The notes under the pieces are model-generated. The model did not search any database. It was not told the DNA's origin and saw nothing but the letters and a program-made list of their open reading frames with translations. This document shows, piece by piece, positions 28,252 through 37,529 of a DNA stretch of 64,000 bases. The stretch is taken from NCBI GenBank assembly GCA_900545315.1, contig UQYM01000006.1, positions 25,341 through 89,340 of the forward strand, written 5' to 3'. A program made the translations under genes and the position numbers. Position 1 is the first letter of the stretch. Each line of letters begins with the position of its first letter. The stretch comes from an uncultured Alistipes sp. GTDB taxonomy: Bacteria > Bacteroidota > Bacteroidia > Bacteroidales > Rikenellaceae.

Positions 28252-28280
28252 CAATATTTCTGTGTGCCAATATTTCTGTG
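28252..28280 (+). repeat. 13-bp direct repeat, 3-bp spacer
   Basis: CAATATTTCTGTG occurs at 28252-28264 and 28268-28280 (period 16). Confidence 0.85.
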
Positions 28281-28564
28281 CACCATTTATTTTAGCGCTT
28301 CTTTTCCCTCGCAGTGTTCCTCATAGCTTCCCTCCGGTTTGCCCTCAGTTGCTCTCCCAGGTTTCCCGTCTCCCAAAACGTCACTTTGCTTGTCTTAACT
28401 CCTGATGGCATTTCCCCATGCCGGCAAGGCTCGTCGGCGCCAATTGTGCGTTAAGAATAGTAGGGATAGAGGTTTTGTTGCGGTTGGGAAGGGTGTTTTC
28501 CGACTGGCGTCAAATCTAATGGATAATCTTAACGGGTCGTTGGCACCGTTGAATAAAAATGAAA

Positions 28565-29338
28565 TTATCGGATCTGAACGGTGCGGGTGGTGTGGTCGAA
28601 CAACAGGTGCCCGTCCCGGAACAGCCGATCGATATTCCCGGCATCGATCATCTCCTGCGGTGATCCATAAAGGAATTTGCCCTGATCGATCATCACAATC
28701 GGATCACACAACTCGAGCGCAACATTGAGATCGTGTGTCGAAAAGAGAATCGTTTTGCCTTGTTCACGAGCTAAAGAGCGCAGCAACAGGACAATTTCGT
28801 ATTTGTTGGGGAGATCCAGAAAGGCGGTCGGCTCGTCGAGCAGAATGACCGGCGTATCTTGTGCCAGCGAGCGGGCGATCATCACCCGTTGGCACTCCCC
28901 GTCGCTGAGTGTGCTGACATTCTTCTCGCCAAACGACTCCAACCCTACCAATCGGAGTGACTGTTGGACAATCTCCCGATCGGCATCGGTCAGACTGCCG
29001 ATCCAGTTTGTGTAGGGAGCGCGACCCAGACCGACGAGATTGTTTACCTTCAGATTGCTGGCACGCACATTTTCGGTCGACACGAAGCTGATCCGGGCGG
29101 CGACTTCACGCTGAGGCAGGGCGTGTATCGAGTCTCCTCCGATCAGGATCTGCCCCTGCAACGGTTTTAACAACCCCATGATGGTACGCAACAGGGTACT
29201 TTTCCCCGTTCCGTTGCGACCGATTAACGCTGTAAGCTCTCCCCGATTGAACGAGAGATTGACATGCTCGAACAGCGTGCGTCCAGGATAGCCCAGCGCA
29301 AGATCCTTCAGTTGAATGGTATGGTCGGTTGCGGTCAT
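28565..29338 (-). CDS. ABC transporter ATPase (FecE/BtuD/HmuV type)
   Basis: The 257-residue ATPase powers an importer for siderophore, haem or cobalamin. Walker A is GRNGTGKST (about 39-47), the signature is LSDGECQRV, Walker B is VILLDEPTAF and the H-loop is FSTHDLNVAL. In the family signature LSGGE the second residue is normally Gly; here it is Asp, as in several Bacteroidota homologues. It is 11 bp downstream of the permease gene, so the pair is certainly one operon. Substrate cannot be settled by sequence; no Fur, haem or B12 element is visible upstream. Confidence 0.9.
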   Translation of the reverse strand: MTATDHTIQLKDLALGYPGRTLFEHVNLSFNRGELTALIGRNGTGKSTLLRTIMGLLKPLQGQILIGGDSIHALPQREVAARISFVSTENVRASNLKVNNLVGLGRAPYTNWIGSLTDADREIVQQSLRLVGLESFGEKNVSTLSDGECQRVMIARSLAQDTPVILLDEPTAFLDLPNKYEIVLLLRSLAREQGKTILFSTHDLNVALELCDPIVMIDQGKFLYGSPQEMIDAGNIDRLFRDGHLLFDHTTRTVQIR

Positions 29339-29349
29339 GGTAGCGGGGG

Positions 29350-30369
29350 TTAGAAAATTTTGCGGTTGCGAACAATGACCAGTACGATGATCGGAATGCC
29401 CAGCAGTGCCGTAATGGTATTGACCGGAAGCACCATTTCATGGCCGGGCAGTTGGGCAATAATATCGCACAGCAGCATGGTGACGCTGCCCATCAGCATC
29501 GACGCAGGCATCAGGATACGATGGTCGGCATTGCCGGTCAACATGCGGGCTACGTGCGGAACCGCAATGCCGATGAAGCCGATCGGGCCACAGAAAGCGG
29601 TGACTGTTCCGGCCAGCAGGGTTGTGCTGGTGAAGAGCAGAAAGCGGATCCAGCGAATGTTAAGTCCCATGGTGCGGGCATAGTTCTCTCCCAGCAACAG
29701 CAGGTTGAGCGGTTTGATCAGGTAGATCGATAGGGCCAGACCGGCCACGACAATACCGCTCATTATCCCGAGTTGTTGCAGCGAAACACCGCTAAGACTG
29801 CCCATGGTCCAGACGACAAACGATTTGAGGGCCGAATCGGGGCTCAGGTATTGCAGGATTTGTACGATGGCCGAAGCGGCACTGCCGAACATCATTCCCA
29901 AAATCAGGATGGCCATGATATCTTTGAGTCGTACCGAAACGGCCATGATCACGGCCAGAATCAGCGCTGCGCCGACCCATGCCGATCCGACCACGCCAAT
30001 ATTGCGCAACGTCTCGGAAGCGACCGAGACTCCCAACAGCGGGGCTCCCAGTAAGAAGAGTGAGACACCCAGACTGGCTCCGGAGCTGATACCCAAGACG
30101 TATGGTCCAGCCAGTGGATTTCGGAAAAGGGTCTGCATTTGCAAGCCGCTTGCAGAGAGTGCAGCTCCGACAATCAGGGCGGTAATGGCTTTCGGCAGAC
30201 GGAAGTGGGTAACCAGTATGCGGGTTTGAGGATCTGCCTCCTGACCGAAGAGTACACCCAATACCTCTTTGACCTGCAGCGAGACCGACCCCAACAGCAG
30301 ACTGGCTACAAAAAGCAGGACCAGCAGCAGGGCCAGCAGGATAAAGCAGAGTAGAGTGCGTTTTTTCAT
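29350..30369 (-). CDS. FecCD-family ABC importer permease
   Basis: A 339-residue inner-membrane permease with about ten hydrophobic helices. The FecCD hallmarks are visible: LPKAITALIVGAALSASGLQMQ near the start (about residues 58-79), RNPLAGPYVLGISSGASLGV, and the coupling region GFIGIAVPHVARMLTG. The family transports iron-siderophore, haem or vitamin B12. Its partners are the ATPase immediately downstream and, probably, the binding lipoprotein 449 bp upstream. Confidence 0.92.
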   Translation of the reverse strand: MKKRTLLCFILLALLLVLLFVASLLLGSVSLQVKEVLGVLFGQEADPQTRILVTHFRLPKAITALIVGAALSASGLQMQTLFRNPLAGPYVLGISSGASLGVSLFLLGAPLLGVSVASETLRNIGVVGSAWVGAALILAVIMAVSVRLKDIMAILILGMMFGSAASAIVQILQYLSPDSALKSFVVWTMGSLSGVSLQQLGIMSGIVVAGLALSIYLIKPLNLLLLGENYARTMGLNIRWIRFLLFTSTTLLAGTVTAFCGPIGFIGIAVPHVARMLTGNADHRILMPASMLMGSVTMLLCDIIAQLPGHEMVLPVNTITALLGIPIIVLVIVRNRKIF

Positions 30370-30818
30370 AGGGCGGATTCCAATCGGTTTGCAGAGCCGT
30401 TCCGAAATTTACTAAAAACTTGATTATATGGAGGCTTATTAATTGAAAACTGGCAGGTAAAGATCCTTGCCGCAGATCTGTGTTATTTTGGGATTCAGTT
30501 GCTTACAAGGTTTTCGGTTCGTGAACAAAATTGTTGTTTCACATCCATTGCGTACCAATCCCGGTCGTTCAGTGTGGGAAATTGATGTTGAAAGTGAACC
30601 TTGAATTTCAATTTGTGTTCCTAATCGTGGAACTCTCAATCAATAAAAGCTTGGCAACTAAAAAAAGTTGGAGCGAAGAGGTAACTTGCAAAAAACATCT
30701 TTTAGAATTAAGGTTTTCTGGGCAGGGGCAGAAACCTTGGGGTGGAGTGAGAACCTTATCGGGCGAATCGGGTCACTTTCAATCGACACATGCCACGGAT
30801 CGTGAGCGGGCAAGCTAT
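30370..30818. other. Gap between binding-protein and permease genes of the ABC importer
   Basis: 449 bp without a credible gene, unusually long inside an ABC operon. It contains a hairpin (30710-30738), which may limit read-through from the binding-protein gene. Confidence 0.5.
30710..30738 (-). terminator. Possible weak terminator or attenuator between SBP and permease genes
   Basis: On the minus strand AAGGTTTCT pairs with AGAAAACCTT (one bulge) around a C-rich loop. A T run (TTTTTTGC) is not immediate but about 16 nt later, so this is tentative. Confidence 0.3.
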
Positions 30819-31964
30819 TTATTTTAGTTGGCGGAAATAGAACAGCGTATGGTCTGGCAGCAGCTCCGGGTGCAAAATGCGGATCATGTCTTTGAGTGTC
30901 CGGTCCGGATAGAGTGCTCCGGATTCCCAAAAGTCGCTTCCTCCACTGGGGGTGGTACGGGCGTTATTGTTGTAAACATGTTTTTCGCGTACCGGTTTGA
31001 TCGATTCGAAGCGCGTGTTCATCGCCCGTAACTCGGCCAGGTTGGTGGCGGTACCGGGACTCAACCAATAGTCGGCTTTCGAGGCGGTTACAAAGGCCGT
31101 TTCGGTGCTGATCGGACGACTTTGGTCCGAATCCACTCCGCTACATGCATAATTGCCTCCGGCATCCTCGATCAAACGTACCATGTAGCTGCGATCGCCG
31201 GGCACAAACCAGGAGTCTTGCCACGGGGCATTGAGCATCACCTCCGGACGCTGTTCAACATCGGCCACCAACGCCTTTGCCTGGTTGTACTCGGTTTGAA
31301 TGCTGTCGAACAGGGAGCGGGCACGCTCTCCCCGATCGACAAACTCACCGAAAAGGGTAACCCATTCGGCTCTGCCCAGCGGATTGTTCTCGACATAATC
31401 ACCGATGTAGATGGTTTTGAGCCCGAGTTCGTTGAGCTTTGCCGTCAGCGCATTTTCACCGGTAATGCCATACAGGAAGATGACATCGGGTTGCAGTGCC
31501 ACCAGCTGTTCGAAGTTGAGGCTGTTGTCGAATCCGGTTTCAGTAATCTCGCCGGCGGCAATACGTTGTCGGATGCGTTCCGAAAAGATGAAGCCGGTTC
31601 CGGAGATGGCCCGGATGACGCTGTCGGCCCCCAGAGCCTCCAAAAAGGCTACATAAGAGGAGGACATGCAGACCGCTTTGCGAATAGGGGCCTGGAGGGT
31701 CACGCCGTCAAAATCGGCCGGAGCCTGTTCGCCATCCCGCGCAAGAAAAATCCATTGCGACACACTGTCTGCCCCCTGCCACGGATTGGTGATGTGCAGT
31801 ACCGAGCTCTTCCCGGAACGGAAAATCTCAAATCCCGAAGCATATTGCGGATGGTAAAGGGTATCGAGTGACGTTGCGGTGCGGTCGTTTTTACCGTGGG
31901 ATCCTCCGCAAGCGGAGAGCAGCAAACTCAACAGTAACAGATAAATAACGGTCTGTCGGCGCAT
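30819..31964 (-). CDS. Substrate-binding lipoprotein of FecB/BtuF type
   Basis: A 381-residue periplasmic-binding lipoprotein with a signal peptide and lipobox LLSACG (Cys at about 19). The class III binding-protein fold is suggested by AVCMSSSYVAFLEALGADSVIRAISG, FEQLVALQPDVIFLYG and a C-terminal lobe with ARTTPSGGSDFWESGALYPDRTLKDMI (positions about 50-75, 145-165 and 335-362). Family members deliver siderophore, haem or cobalamin to a FecCD permease. It lies upstream of the permease/ATPase pair on the same strand. No cobalamin riboswitch precedes it, which mildly argues against B12, but haem or iron cannot be distinguished. Confidence 0.85.
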   Translation of the reverse strand: MRRQTVIYLLLLSLLLSACGGSHGKNDRTATSLDTLYHPQYASGFEIFRSGKSSVLHITNPWQGADSVSQWIFLARDGEQAPADFDGVTLQAPIRKAVCMSSSYVAFLEALGADSVIRAISGTGFIFSERIRQRIAAGEITETGFDNSLNFEQLVALQPDVIFLYGITGENALTAKLNELGLKTIYIGDYVENNPLGRAEWVTLFGEFVDRGERARSLFDSIQTEYNQAKALVADVEQRPEVMLNAPWQDSWFVPGDRSYMVRLIEDAGGNYACSGVDSDQSRPISTETAFVTASKADYWLSPGTATNLAELRAMNTRFESIKPVREKHVYNNNARTTPSGGSDFWESGALYPDRTLKDMIRILHPELLPDHTLFYFRQLK

Positions 31965-32043
31965 GGTTGGAATCTGGATCAGAAGAGTGAATAAACAGGT
32001 TACCTCAAGGGGCTGACAAAGATGCAGTGTGTCTTCAAAGATG

Positions 32044-32370
32044 TTATTTGGGCGGCTGATTGTCGTAAATCAGGTAGTCGATGCCCAACATTAACAACAG
32101 CAGGAAATAGGGAATGGTGCCGGTAACGGCTCCGTGGATCAGGATATAGAGCAGCGCCGTGAAGGTGACCAAACGCACCTTGGCATTGCGATTCAGCTTT
32201 TTGAAGTGGCGAATGTCGCGGATGGCCGTAGGTAAATTACGCAATAGGTAAACCCCTATGGCACATAAAGCGACGATTAGTCCGGCCGTGGGATACTTGC
32301 TGTGCAACAGTGCACCCACGACAATGACAACGACAACCAATTGAATCAGGGTTTTCGAAGAAATTTTCAT
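32044..32370 (-). CDS. Small membrane protein of unknown function
   Basis: A 108-residue protein. Two N-terminal hydrophobic helices (about 8-26 and 29-46) precede a basic loop (RDIRHFKKLNRNAKVR), then two closely spaced helices (about 67-85 and 87-103). I recognise no family. It is 79 bp upstream of the binding-protein gene on the same strand and could be co-transcribed with it. A membrane role is all the sequence shows. Confidence 0.6.
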   Translation of the reverse strand: MKISSKTLIQLVVVVIVVGALLHSKYPTAGLIVALCAIGVYLLRNLPTAIRDIRHFKKLNRNAKVRLVTFTALLYILIHGAVTGTIPYFLLLLMLGIDYLIYDNQPPK

Positions 32371-32532
32371 TTGTCGAAAGTTTTTCGGGCTTACAAGTGT
32401 TCGTTTTGACAGACCCGAGGCGTATGATTGCCAACACTGTGGCAGATGATATAATAAAAAACAGCGGGAACAAAGTTACAATAAAAATCTTTTTTTTAGA
32501 TTTGCTATAACTAAATTTTGGAGCCTGAATCT

Positions 32533-33732
32533 ATGCCTTGTTTGTCAACTAAAAGTCGTATTTTACCCGCCTCGCCGATCCGTAAATTGGTTCCGTATGC
32601 CGAAGCGGCAGCGCATCAGGGAGTTAAAATCTACCATTTAAACATCGGACAGCCCGATATCCCTACTCCTCAGATCGCCATTGATGCGGTTAAGGGAATC
32701 CATGACAAGATCTTCGCGTATGGCCATTCGGCCGGGCTGGAATCCTATCGTCGCAAACTGGTAGGCTATTATCAGCGTGTCGGAATCGATCTGACCTACG
32801 AAAATCTGATGATTACCAACGGAGGATCCGAAGCCATCTTCATGGCCCTCTCCATCTGCCTCGATGAGGGCGATGAGGTGTTGATCCCCGAACCGTTTTA
32901 TGCCAATTATAACGGTTTTGCTGTCGAGGCTGGAGTCAAGGTACGCACCATTGCGGCCTCCATCGACAATAATTTCGCGTTGCCGCCCATCGAAGAGTTC
33001 GATCGTCACATCACCCCCCGCACTAAGGCTATTCTGATCTGCAACCCCAATAACCCGACCGGTTACCTCTATTCGCAGGCCGAGTTGGATCAGTTGCGCG
33101 ATATTGTACTCAAACACGATCTGTTCCTGATCTGCGACGAGGTGTATCGGGAGTTTTGCTACGATGGAGCCAAACATATTTCGGGAATGACCCTCAAAGG
33201 TGCCGAACAGAATGTTATCATGATTGATTCCGTATCGAAACGATACAGTATGTGTGGCGTACGTTTGGGAGCACTCGTCACCCGAAATAAGGAGGTGCTC
33301 GACGCCGCGTTGCGAATGGGACAGGCCCGTCTTTGTCCGCCCTATCTGGCCCAGGTGGCCGCCATTGCCGCACTCGATACGCCACAAAGTTATTTCCAAC
33401 AGGTTCACGATGAGTATGTCGTCCGTCGCAACTGCATTGTTAAGGCGTTGAACGAAATCGAAGGGGTCTATTGCCCCACTCCACGGGGAGCCTTCTATTC
33501 GATCGTCAGATTGCCGGTCGATGATGCCGACCGTTTTGCTCGCTGGCTGCTCGAAGAGTTCCGATACAAGAACCAGACCGTGATGTTGGCTCCGGCTGCC
33601 GGCTTCTATGCTACGCCGGGCATGGGTCGTAATGAGGTGCGGATCGCTTATGTGCTCAAGTGTGAGGATCTGCTGGCTGCAGCCGAATGCCTCCGCGAAG
33701 CCTTGAAGGTCTATCCGGGTCGCACGATTTAA
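32533..33732 (+). CDS. Class I/II PLP-dependent aminotransferase (AspB-like)
   Basis: The ATG at 32533 gives 399 residues. A TTG start at 32518 is possible but crowds the likely promoter. Fold type I features: TNGGSEAIFMAL (PLP phosphate region), NPNNPTGYLYS, ICDEVYREF, and the PLP lysine in SVSKRYSMCGVRLG. The C-terminal Arg in MGRNEVRIAY would bind the substrate carboxylate. It transfers amino groups between amino acids and 2-oxoacids, but specificity (aspartate, aromatic or other) is not evident. It stands alone, followed by a terminator. Confidence 0.9.
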   Translation: MPCLSTKSRILPASPIRKLVPYAEAAAHQGVKIYHLNIGQPDIPTPQIAIDAVKGIHDKIFAYGHSAGLESYRRKLVGYYQRVGIDLTYENLMITNGGSEAIFMALSICLDEGDEVLIPEPFYANYNGFAVEAGVKVRTIAASIDNNFALPPIEEFDRHITPRTKAILICNPNNPTGYLYSQAELDQLRDIVLKHDLFLICDEVYREFCYDGAKHISGMTLKGAEQNVIMIDSVSKRYSMCGVRLGALVTRNKEVLDAALRMGQARLCPPYLAQVAAIAALDTPQSYFQQVHDEYVVRRNCIVKALNEIEGVYCPTPRGAFYSIVRLPVDDADRFARWLLEEFRYKNQTVMLAPAAGFYATPGMGRNEVRIAYVLKCEDLLAAAECLREALKVYPGRTI

Positions 33733-33866
33733 CCCCGGTAGGCGCTGCTTGCAGGAAGGAGCGATTGCATAGCTGGTGTGTAGAGGTCTGCCTTGATTCG
33801 TGGGGGTAACTCAAAAAGTGGGTCTTGCGAATGTGGGCCTTCGACTAGCCTCAATAAAATTGAAAT

Positions 33867-33911
33867 AAAACCTGTTTGAGACGATTGGGTTCGGCTTGAA
33901 CAGGTTTTTTG
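33867..33911 (+). terminator. Terminator after the aminotransferase gene
   Basis: AAACCTGTT (33868-33876) pairs with AACAGGTTT (33899-33907), followed by TTT. Confidence 0.6.
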
Positions 33912-34678
33912 TTTATTTGCTTGTTTGCGGTGAGGCGTTGACGGTTTGGGATCTTGCTTCCTGTGTCAATGGGGATGCGGGCTGTCGGCCACCCCATTCT
34001 TTGAGCGACTCGGAGTGGAAGGAGTGTTCAGAAGGGCCTCTGGTGTTATCGCTGTGCAAGGCGAAGCGGAATGCGATGGTCGTTAGCGGCTTGTGGCCTT
34101 TTTAATTGCAAGAGGGGAAGATGTTCAGTGTGGTGATTGGAATCTGGTCTGTCGGAGGTTTAGTTGTTTACACGGAGATGGTGGGTCGTATTTGTGAGGG
34201 TGCTGTGGGGCAGTGAACCGATCACTGGTCAGAATGGTCTGTTGGCGCGGGAGCACAAGGCAACGGTCGGTAACATGATCGATTATCTTCCAATCGAACC
34301 ATTCCAATTGGGTGCTGTTTGCAATCTGTTGCTTTTGATTAAAAAACGTGTTTACATCCGGCCGTGGGGCCTCGAACAGCGTATGATCGGTTGCAATGTA
34401 TGGGTGCAGCCGATTGTCAGATTGCACTCCGGGCGGATCATAGGTTGAAACGACATTGCAGGGATACTTTGATTCCGTTATTTACGTTATTGGTAAGAGG
34501 AGGCGCCCGGATGCGAGTTGCAGGCGGATTATGCTGAACCGCTGCAACAGGATGAAACATTCGGATGACGATTTTCCGTTGAGGGAGTTGTGTTCCCGAA
34601 AAGCGTATCCATCACGTCCTGCGTTCCAGGCGCCAACGCTTGAACCCTTTTCGGGAGGGATAAACCGACATTTTGCAC
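33912..34678. other. Long intergenic region upstream of porX
   Basis: About 770 bp. Overlapping short frames on both strands (34125-34427 minus, 34164-34448 plus) show no family features. An inverted repeat, CCCGAAAAG at 34595-34603 with CTTTTCGGG at 34647-34655, is present. I see nothing else. Confidence 0.5.
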
Positions 34679-34710
34679 TATATTTGAATAGCAGCTTTTC
34701 CGTATATTTG
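34679..34710 (+). promoter_or_regulatory. Two -7 elements upstream of porX
   Basis: TATATTTG occurs twice, at 34679-34686 and 34703-34710, both perfect -7 matches 17-41 nt from the porX ATG. Neither has a TTTG at 19-21 bp. Two alternative starts are possible. Confidence 0.45.
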
Positions 34711-34726
34711 TAAAAAAGCAGGTACT

Positions 34727-36283
34727 ATGAGTAATGGAGTCAGAATTCTTTGGGTGGATGACGAGATCGATCTGCTCAAACCGCATTTGCTCTTCCTGAA
34801 GGGGAAAGGGTACGAAGTGGAGACAGCCAACAATGCATACGACGCGATCGATATGGTCGGGTCACATCCCTATGATCTGATCATTCTCGATGAGATGATG
34901 CCGGGTATGACCGGTTTGGAGACGCTGCCCAAAATCAAGGAGATTCGCCCGACGACACCGGTCATCATGGTGACCAAGAGCGAGGAGGAGAACATTATGG
35001 ATAAGGCTGTTGGCTCCAAAATTGCCGATTATCTGATCAAACCGGTAAACCCCAATCAGGTGCTGCTCTCGATCAAAAAGAATGTCCACAGTCAGCAGTT
35101 GGTCTCCGAACAGAGTATGGCCGATTATCGCAGTCAGTTCGGTGAGATTGCTTCGGCTCTGGGGCAGGCCCGTACCTTTGCGGATTGGGCGGCCATTTAT
35201 AAACGGTTGGTCGGTTGGGAGGTCGAACTGACCGAGTCCACCGATACCGGCATTCGGGAGATCCTGGCTTTTCAGAAGAACGAAGCCAACAACGAGTTCA
35301 GCAAGTTCATTCGCAATCACTATCTGAGCTGGTTCTCGGATCGGGATCAGGATACGCCCGTACTGTCGCACAACCTGATGAAATCAAAGGTCTTTCCAGT
35401 AGCCGATGCCAACCCCAAAACGGTCTTCATCCTGATCGATAATTTCCGTTACGATCAGTGGCGGGTGATCCATCCGATCCTGCATAACCTCTATGAGGTC
35501 GAACAGGAGGATTTTTATTGCAGCATCCTGCCCACTGCTACCCAGTATGCCCGTAATGCGATATTTGCCGGGTTGACTCCGTTGGCTATCGATAAAGTTA
35601 TGCCCAATCTCTGGCTCAACGACAACGAGATGGGCGGTAAAAACCGTCACGAAGAGGACTTCCTCAAACGGCAGTTGCAGTCGCAGGGCCGTAGCGGTAA
35701 GCTCTTTTTTGACAAGATTATCCGTTCGGATGCCGGGAAACGGCTGCTCGACAACATCGAGAAGGTGCACCAGGCCGACTTTTCGGTGATTGTGTTCAAT
35801 TTCCTGGACATGTTGTCGCATGCCCGCACCGAGACGCAGATTATTCGCGATCTGGCGGAGGATGAGGCTGCGTTCCGCTCCTTGACTCGCTCCTGGTTCG
35901 AACACTCCGATCTGTTGTTGTTGCTCAAGATGCTGGCCGAACGGGGACACACCGTGATTCTCTCTTCAGACCACGGTACGGTGCGGGTCGATAATCCCGT
36001 GAAGGTAGTGGGTGATCGCGAAACCTCGCCGAACTTGCGGTACAAAACGGGTCGTAACCTCAACTTTAACCCCAAGGAGGTGTTTGCCATCACCAAACCC
36101 GAATTGGCTCACCTGCCCAAATCCAACATCACGTCCACCTATATCTTTGCCTACAACCGGGATTTCTTCGTCTATCCGACCAATACGAACCAATATGTTC
36201 GCTATTACGACAACACCTTCCAGCACGGAGGAATTTCGATGGAGGAGATGATCGTTCCTTTTATTGTGCTGAAGCCGAGATAA
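34727..36283 (+). CDS. porX: PorX-type response regulator with PglZ domain
   Basis: The 518 residues start with a receiver domain (about 5-120): acidic pair D11/D12, phospho-acceptor D55 in LIILDEMMPG, T/S in MVTKS and Lys in IKPVNP. A helical linker leads to a PglZ-type, alkaline-phosphatase-fold domain (about 205-515) with FILIDNFRYDQW, a metal-site Asp/Thr region and SSDHGTV. In Porphyromonas PorX is phosphorylated by PorY and controls type IX secretion genes; the PglZ domain cleaves oligonucleotides. Here no T9SS gene is adjacent. A PorY-like kinase is at 7.4-8.5 kb. Upstream of tsaE on the same strand, with a 394-bp gap. Confidence 0.9.
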   Translation: MSNGVRILWVDDEIDLLKPHLLFLKGKGYEVETANNAYDAIDMVGSHPYDLIILDEMMPGMTGLETLPKIKEIRPTTPVIMVTKSEEENIMDKAVGSKIADYLIKPVNPNQVLLSIKKNVHSQQLVSEQSMADYRSQFGEIASALGQARTFADWAAIYKRLVGWEVELTESTDTGIREILAFQKNEANNEFSKFIRNHYLSWFSDRDQDTPVLSHNLMKSKVFPVADANPKTVFILIDNFRYDQWRVIHPILHNLYEVEQEDFYCSILPTATQYARNAIFAGLTPLAIDKVMPNLWLNDNEMGGKNRHEEDFLKRQLQSQGRSGKLFFDKIIRSDAGKRLLDNIEKVHQADFSVIVFNFLDMLSHARTETQIIRDLAEDEAAFRSLTRSWFEHSDLLLLLKMLAERGHTVILSSDHGTVRVDNPVKVVGDRETSPNLRYKTGRNLNFNPKEVFAITKPELAHLPKSNITSTYIFAYNRDFFVYPTNTNQYVRYYDNTFQHGGISMEEMIVPFIVLKPR

Positions 36284-36662
36284 AAAAAGGCGTTTGGAGA
36301 ACATCGGGAGTTGCAGTCGGTCTTCTTAGTAGGATTTGTCGAGGACGAGCTGTCGGGGTGGAGCTATTGGAGGCCAGTTGAAGGGATGAAGCCCGATTCG
36401 GCCTTTTCCCAAAACGGTGCTTTCGTGTGAATCGGGTAGGTGTTAGATGCCTGATTGACAGTGATCCTCACAGTGCTTGGGGAGGATTATGTCGGCCGGT
36501 TTGCTGATTTGGAATGGCCCTCTCGAAACAGGGAGGTGTGAGCAATGCCTGTGAATAGGAGGTTCTTCAAAAATAGTTTGTATTTTTGCCACAAGAGGAT
36601 GGCCTCGCTGCCGGATCCGGAACTGTTCTGGATGGATCGAAATTTGGTATGCGGGGCTCTCG
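36284..36662. other. Intergenic region, porX to tsaE
   Basis: No gene; it contains the tsaE -7 element at 36581-36588. Confidence 0.55.
36581..36588 (+). promoter_or_regulatory. -7 element upstream of tsaE
   Basis: TATTTTTG, a perfect TAnnTTTG match, about 90 nt before the tsaE start; a -33 element is not clear. Confidence 0.45.
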
Positions 36663-36677
36663 ATGAATTATTCGACT

Positions 36678-37097
36678 ATGAAGACAATCAAAGTAGATGG
36701 ACTGGGTGATCTCCGCGATGCTGCAAAGGAGATTCTCGAATCGTTAGAGGGGCGTACTATCGTTGCTTTCCGCGGTGAGATGGGCGCCGGAAAGACTACG
36801 CTGATCCGAGAGATTTGCGACCAGTTGGGGGTGACCGATACGGTGACCAGCCCCACCTTCGCCATTGTCAATGAATATAAGGATCGGGAGATGCGCCCGA
36901 TCTACCATTTCGACTTTTATCGAATCGACCGGATTGAGGAGGCGTTCGATTTCGGGTACGAAGAGTATTTTTATAGTGGCGATCTCTGTCTGATCGAGTG
37001 GCCCGAAAAGATCGAGCCCCTGATGCCCACAGAAGGGGTGATGACCGTCCGGATCGACGTGACCGGCGAAGAGGATCGCGTGATCACCATCGACTAA
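36678..37097 (+). CDS. tsaE: tRNA threonylcarbamoyladenosine biosynthesis ATPase TsaE
   Basis: TsaE supplies the ATPase step needed by TsaB/TsaD to make t6A37 in ANN-decoding tRNAs. The protein has Walker A GEMGAGKTT, the family motif SPTFAIVNEY, and the YHFDFYRI/WPEKIE motifs. I start at ATG 36678 (MKTIKVDGLGDL, 139 residues), where similarity to the family begins; ATG 36663 adds five residues and is equally possible from the DNA. Confidence 0.93.
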   Translation: MKTIKVDGLGDLRDAAKEILESLEGRTIVAFRGEMGAGKTTLIREICDQLGVTDTVTSPTFAIVNEYKDREMRPIYHFDFYRIDRIEEAFDFGYEEYFYSGDLCLIEWPEKIEPLMPTEGVMTVRIDVTGEEDRVITID

Positions 37098-37529
37098 CTC
37101 TCCACCAATGATCTTGTGTGCCGCCGGGAAGCGGGCTGAGGAATGACTGCGCGCGGACCGGACTATTTGTTAGCCTTGTGTTTGTTCGTTGGGTCGGAAC
37201 AGGCGTTCCAGATAGGATCTGGGATGGGCATAGGAGCTCGCAGACATGCTTGGAAAACTCTCCGAGGCATTACCAGTCGGGAGAAGGCAGGATAGGAGAT
37301 GCGAAACTATAAGGCGTAGAGCGTGTTTATTGTATGCACGGGTTATGCATGGGGCGATTTGATAGCGTCGGAGACAGATCGGCCGATTGATTCGATTGGT
37401 AAGATAGATAACATAAAGGACAGCCATTAGGCTGTCCTTTATTGTTTTAGATAGATTATTTTGCCGATTTATGGCGTGATGGCAACGCGGGTAACACAAG
37501 ATTGCCATCTCCGAATTTGTAGTTGGAAT
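37098..37529. other. Intergenic region after tsaE
   Basis: No gene. The tsaE-side terminator (37425-37458) is the only recognisable feature. Confidence 0.55.
37425..37458 (+). terminator. Terminator downstream of tsaE
   Basis: Perfect 11-bp stem AAAGGACAGCC/GGCTGTCCTTT with a 4-nt ATTA loop, then ATTGTTTT. Confidence 0.75.

Larger units (their letters stand above)
28037..28564. other. Intergenic region between GT4 and ABC importer genes
   Basis: No supported gene in about 530 bp. It contains two short tandem duplications (28069-28088 and 28252-28280). Confidence 0.5.

Noticed and set aside
31965..32043. Possible B12 riboswitch before the FecB/BtuF-type lipoprotein
   Set aside because: The region is too short and contains none of the aptamer's conserved blocks.
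34125..34427. 100-codon minus-strand frame upstream of porX
   Set aside because: It starts with an ATG and reads moderately protein-like, but nothing recognisable supports it and it overlaps a plus-strand frame of equal length.
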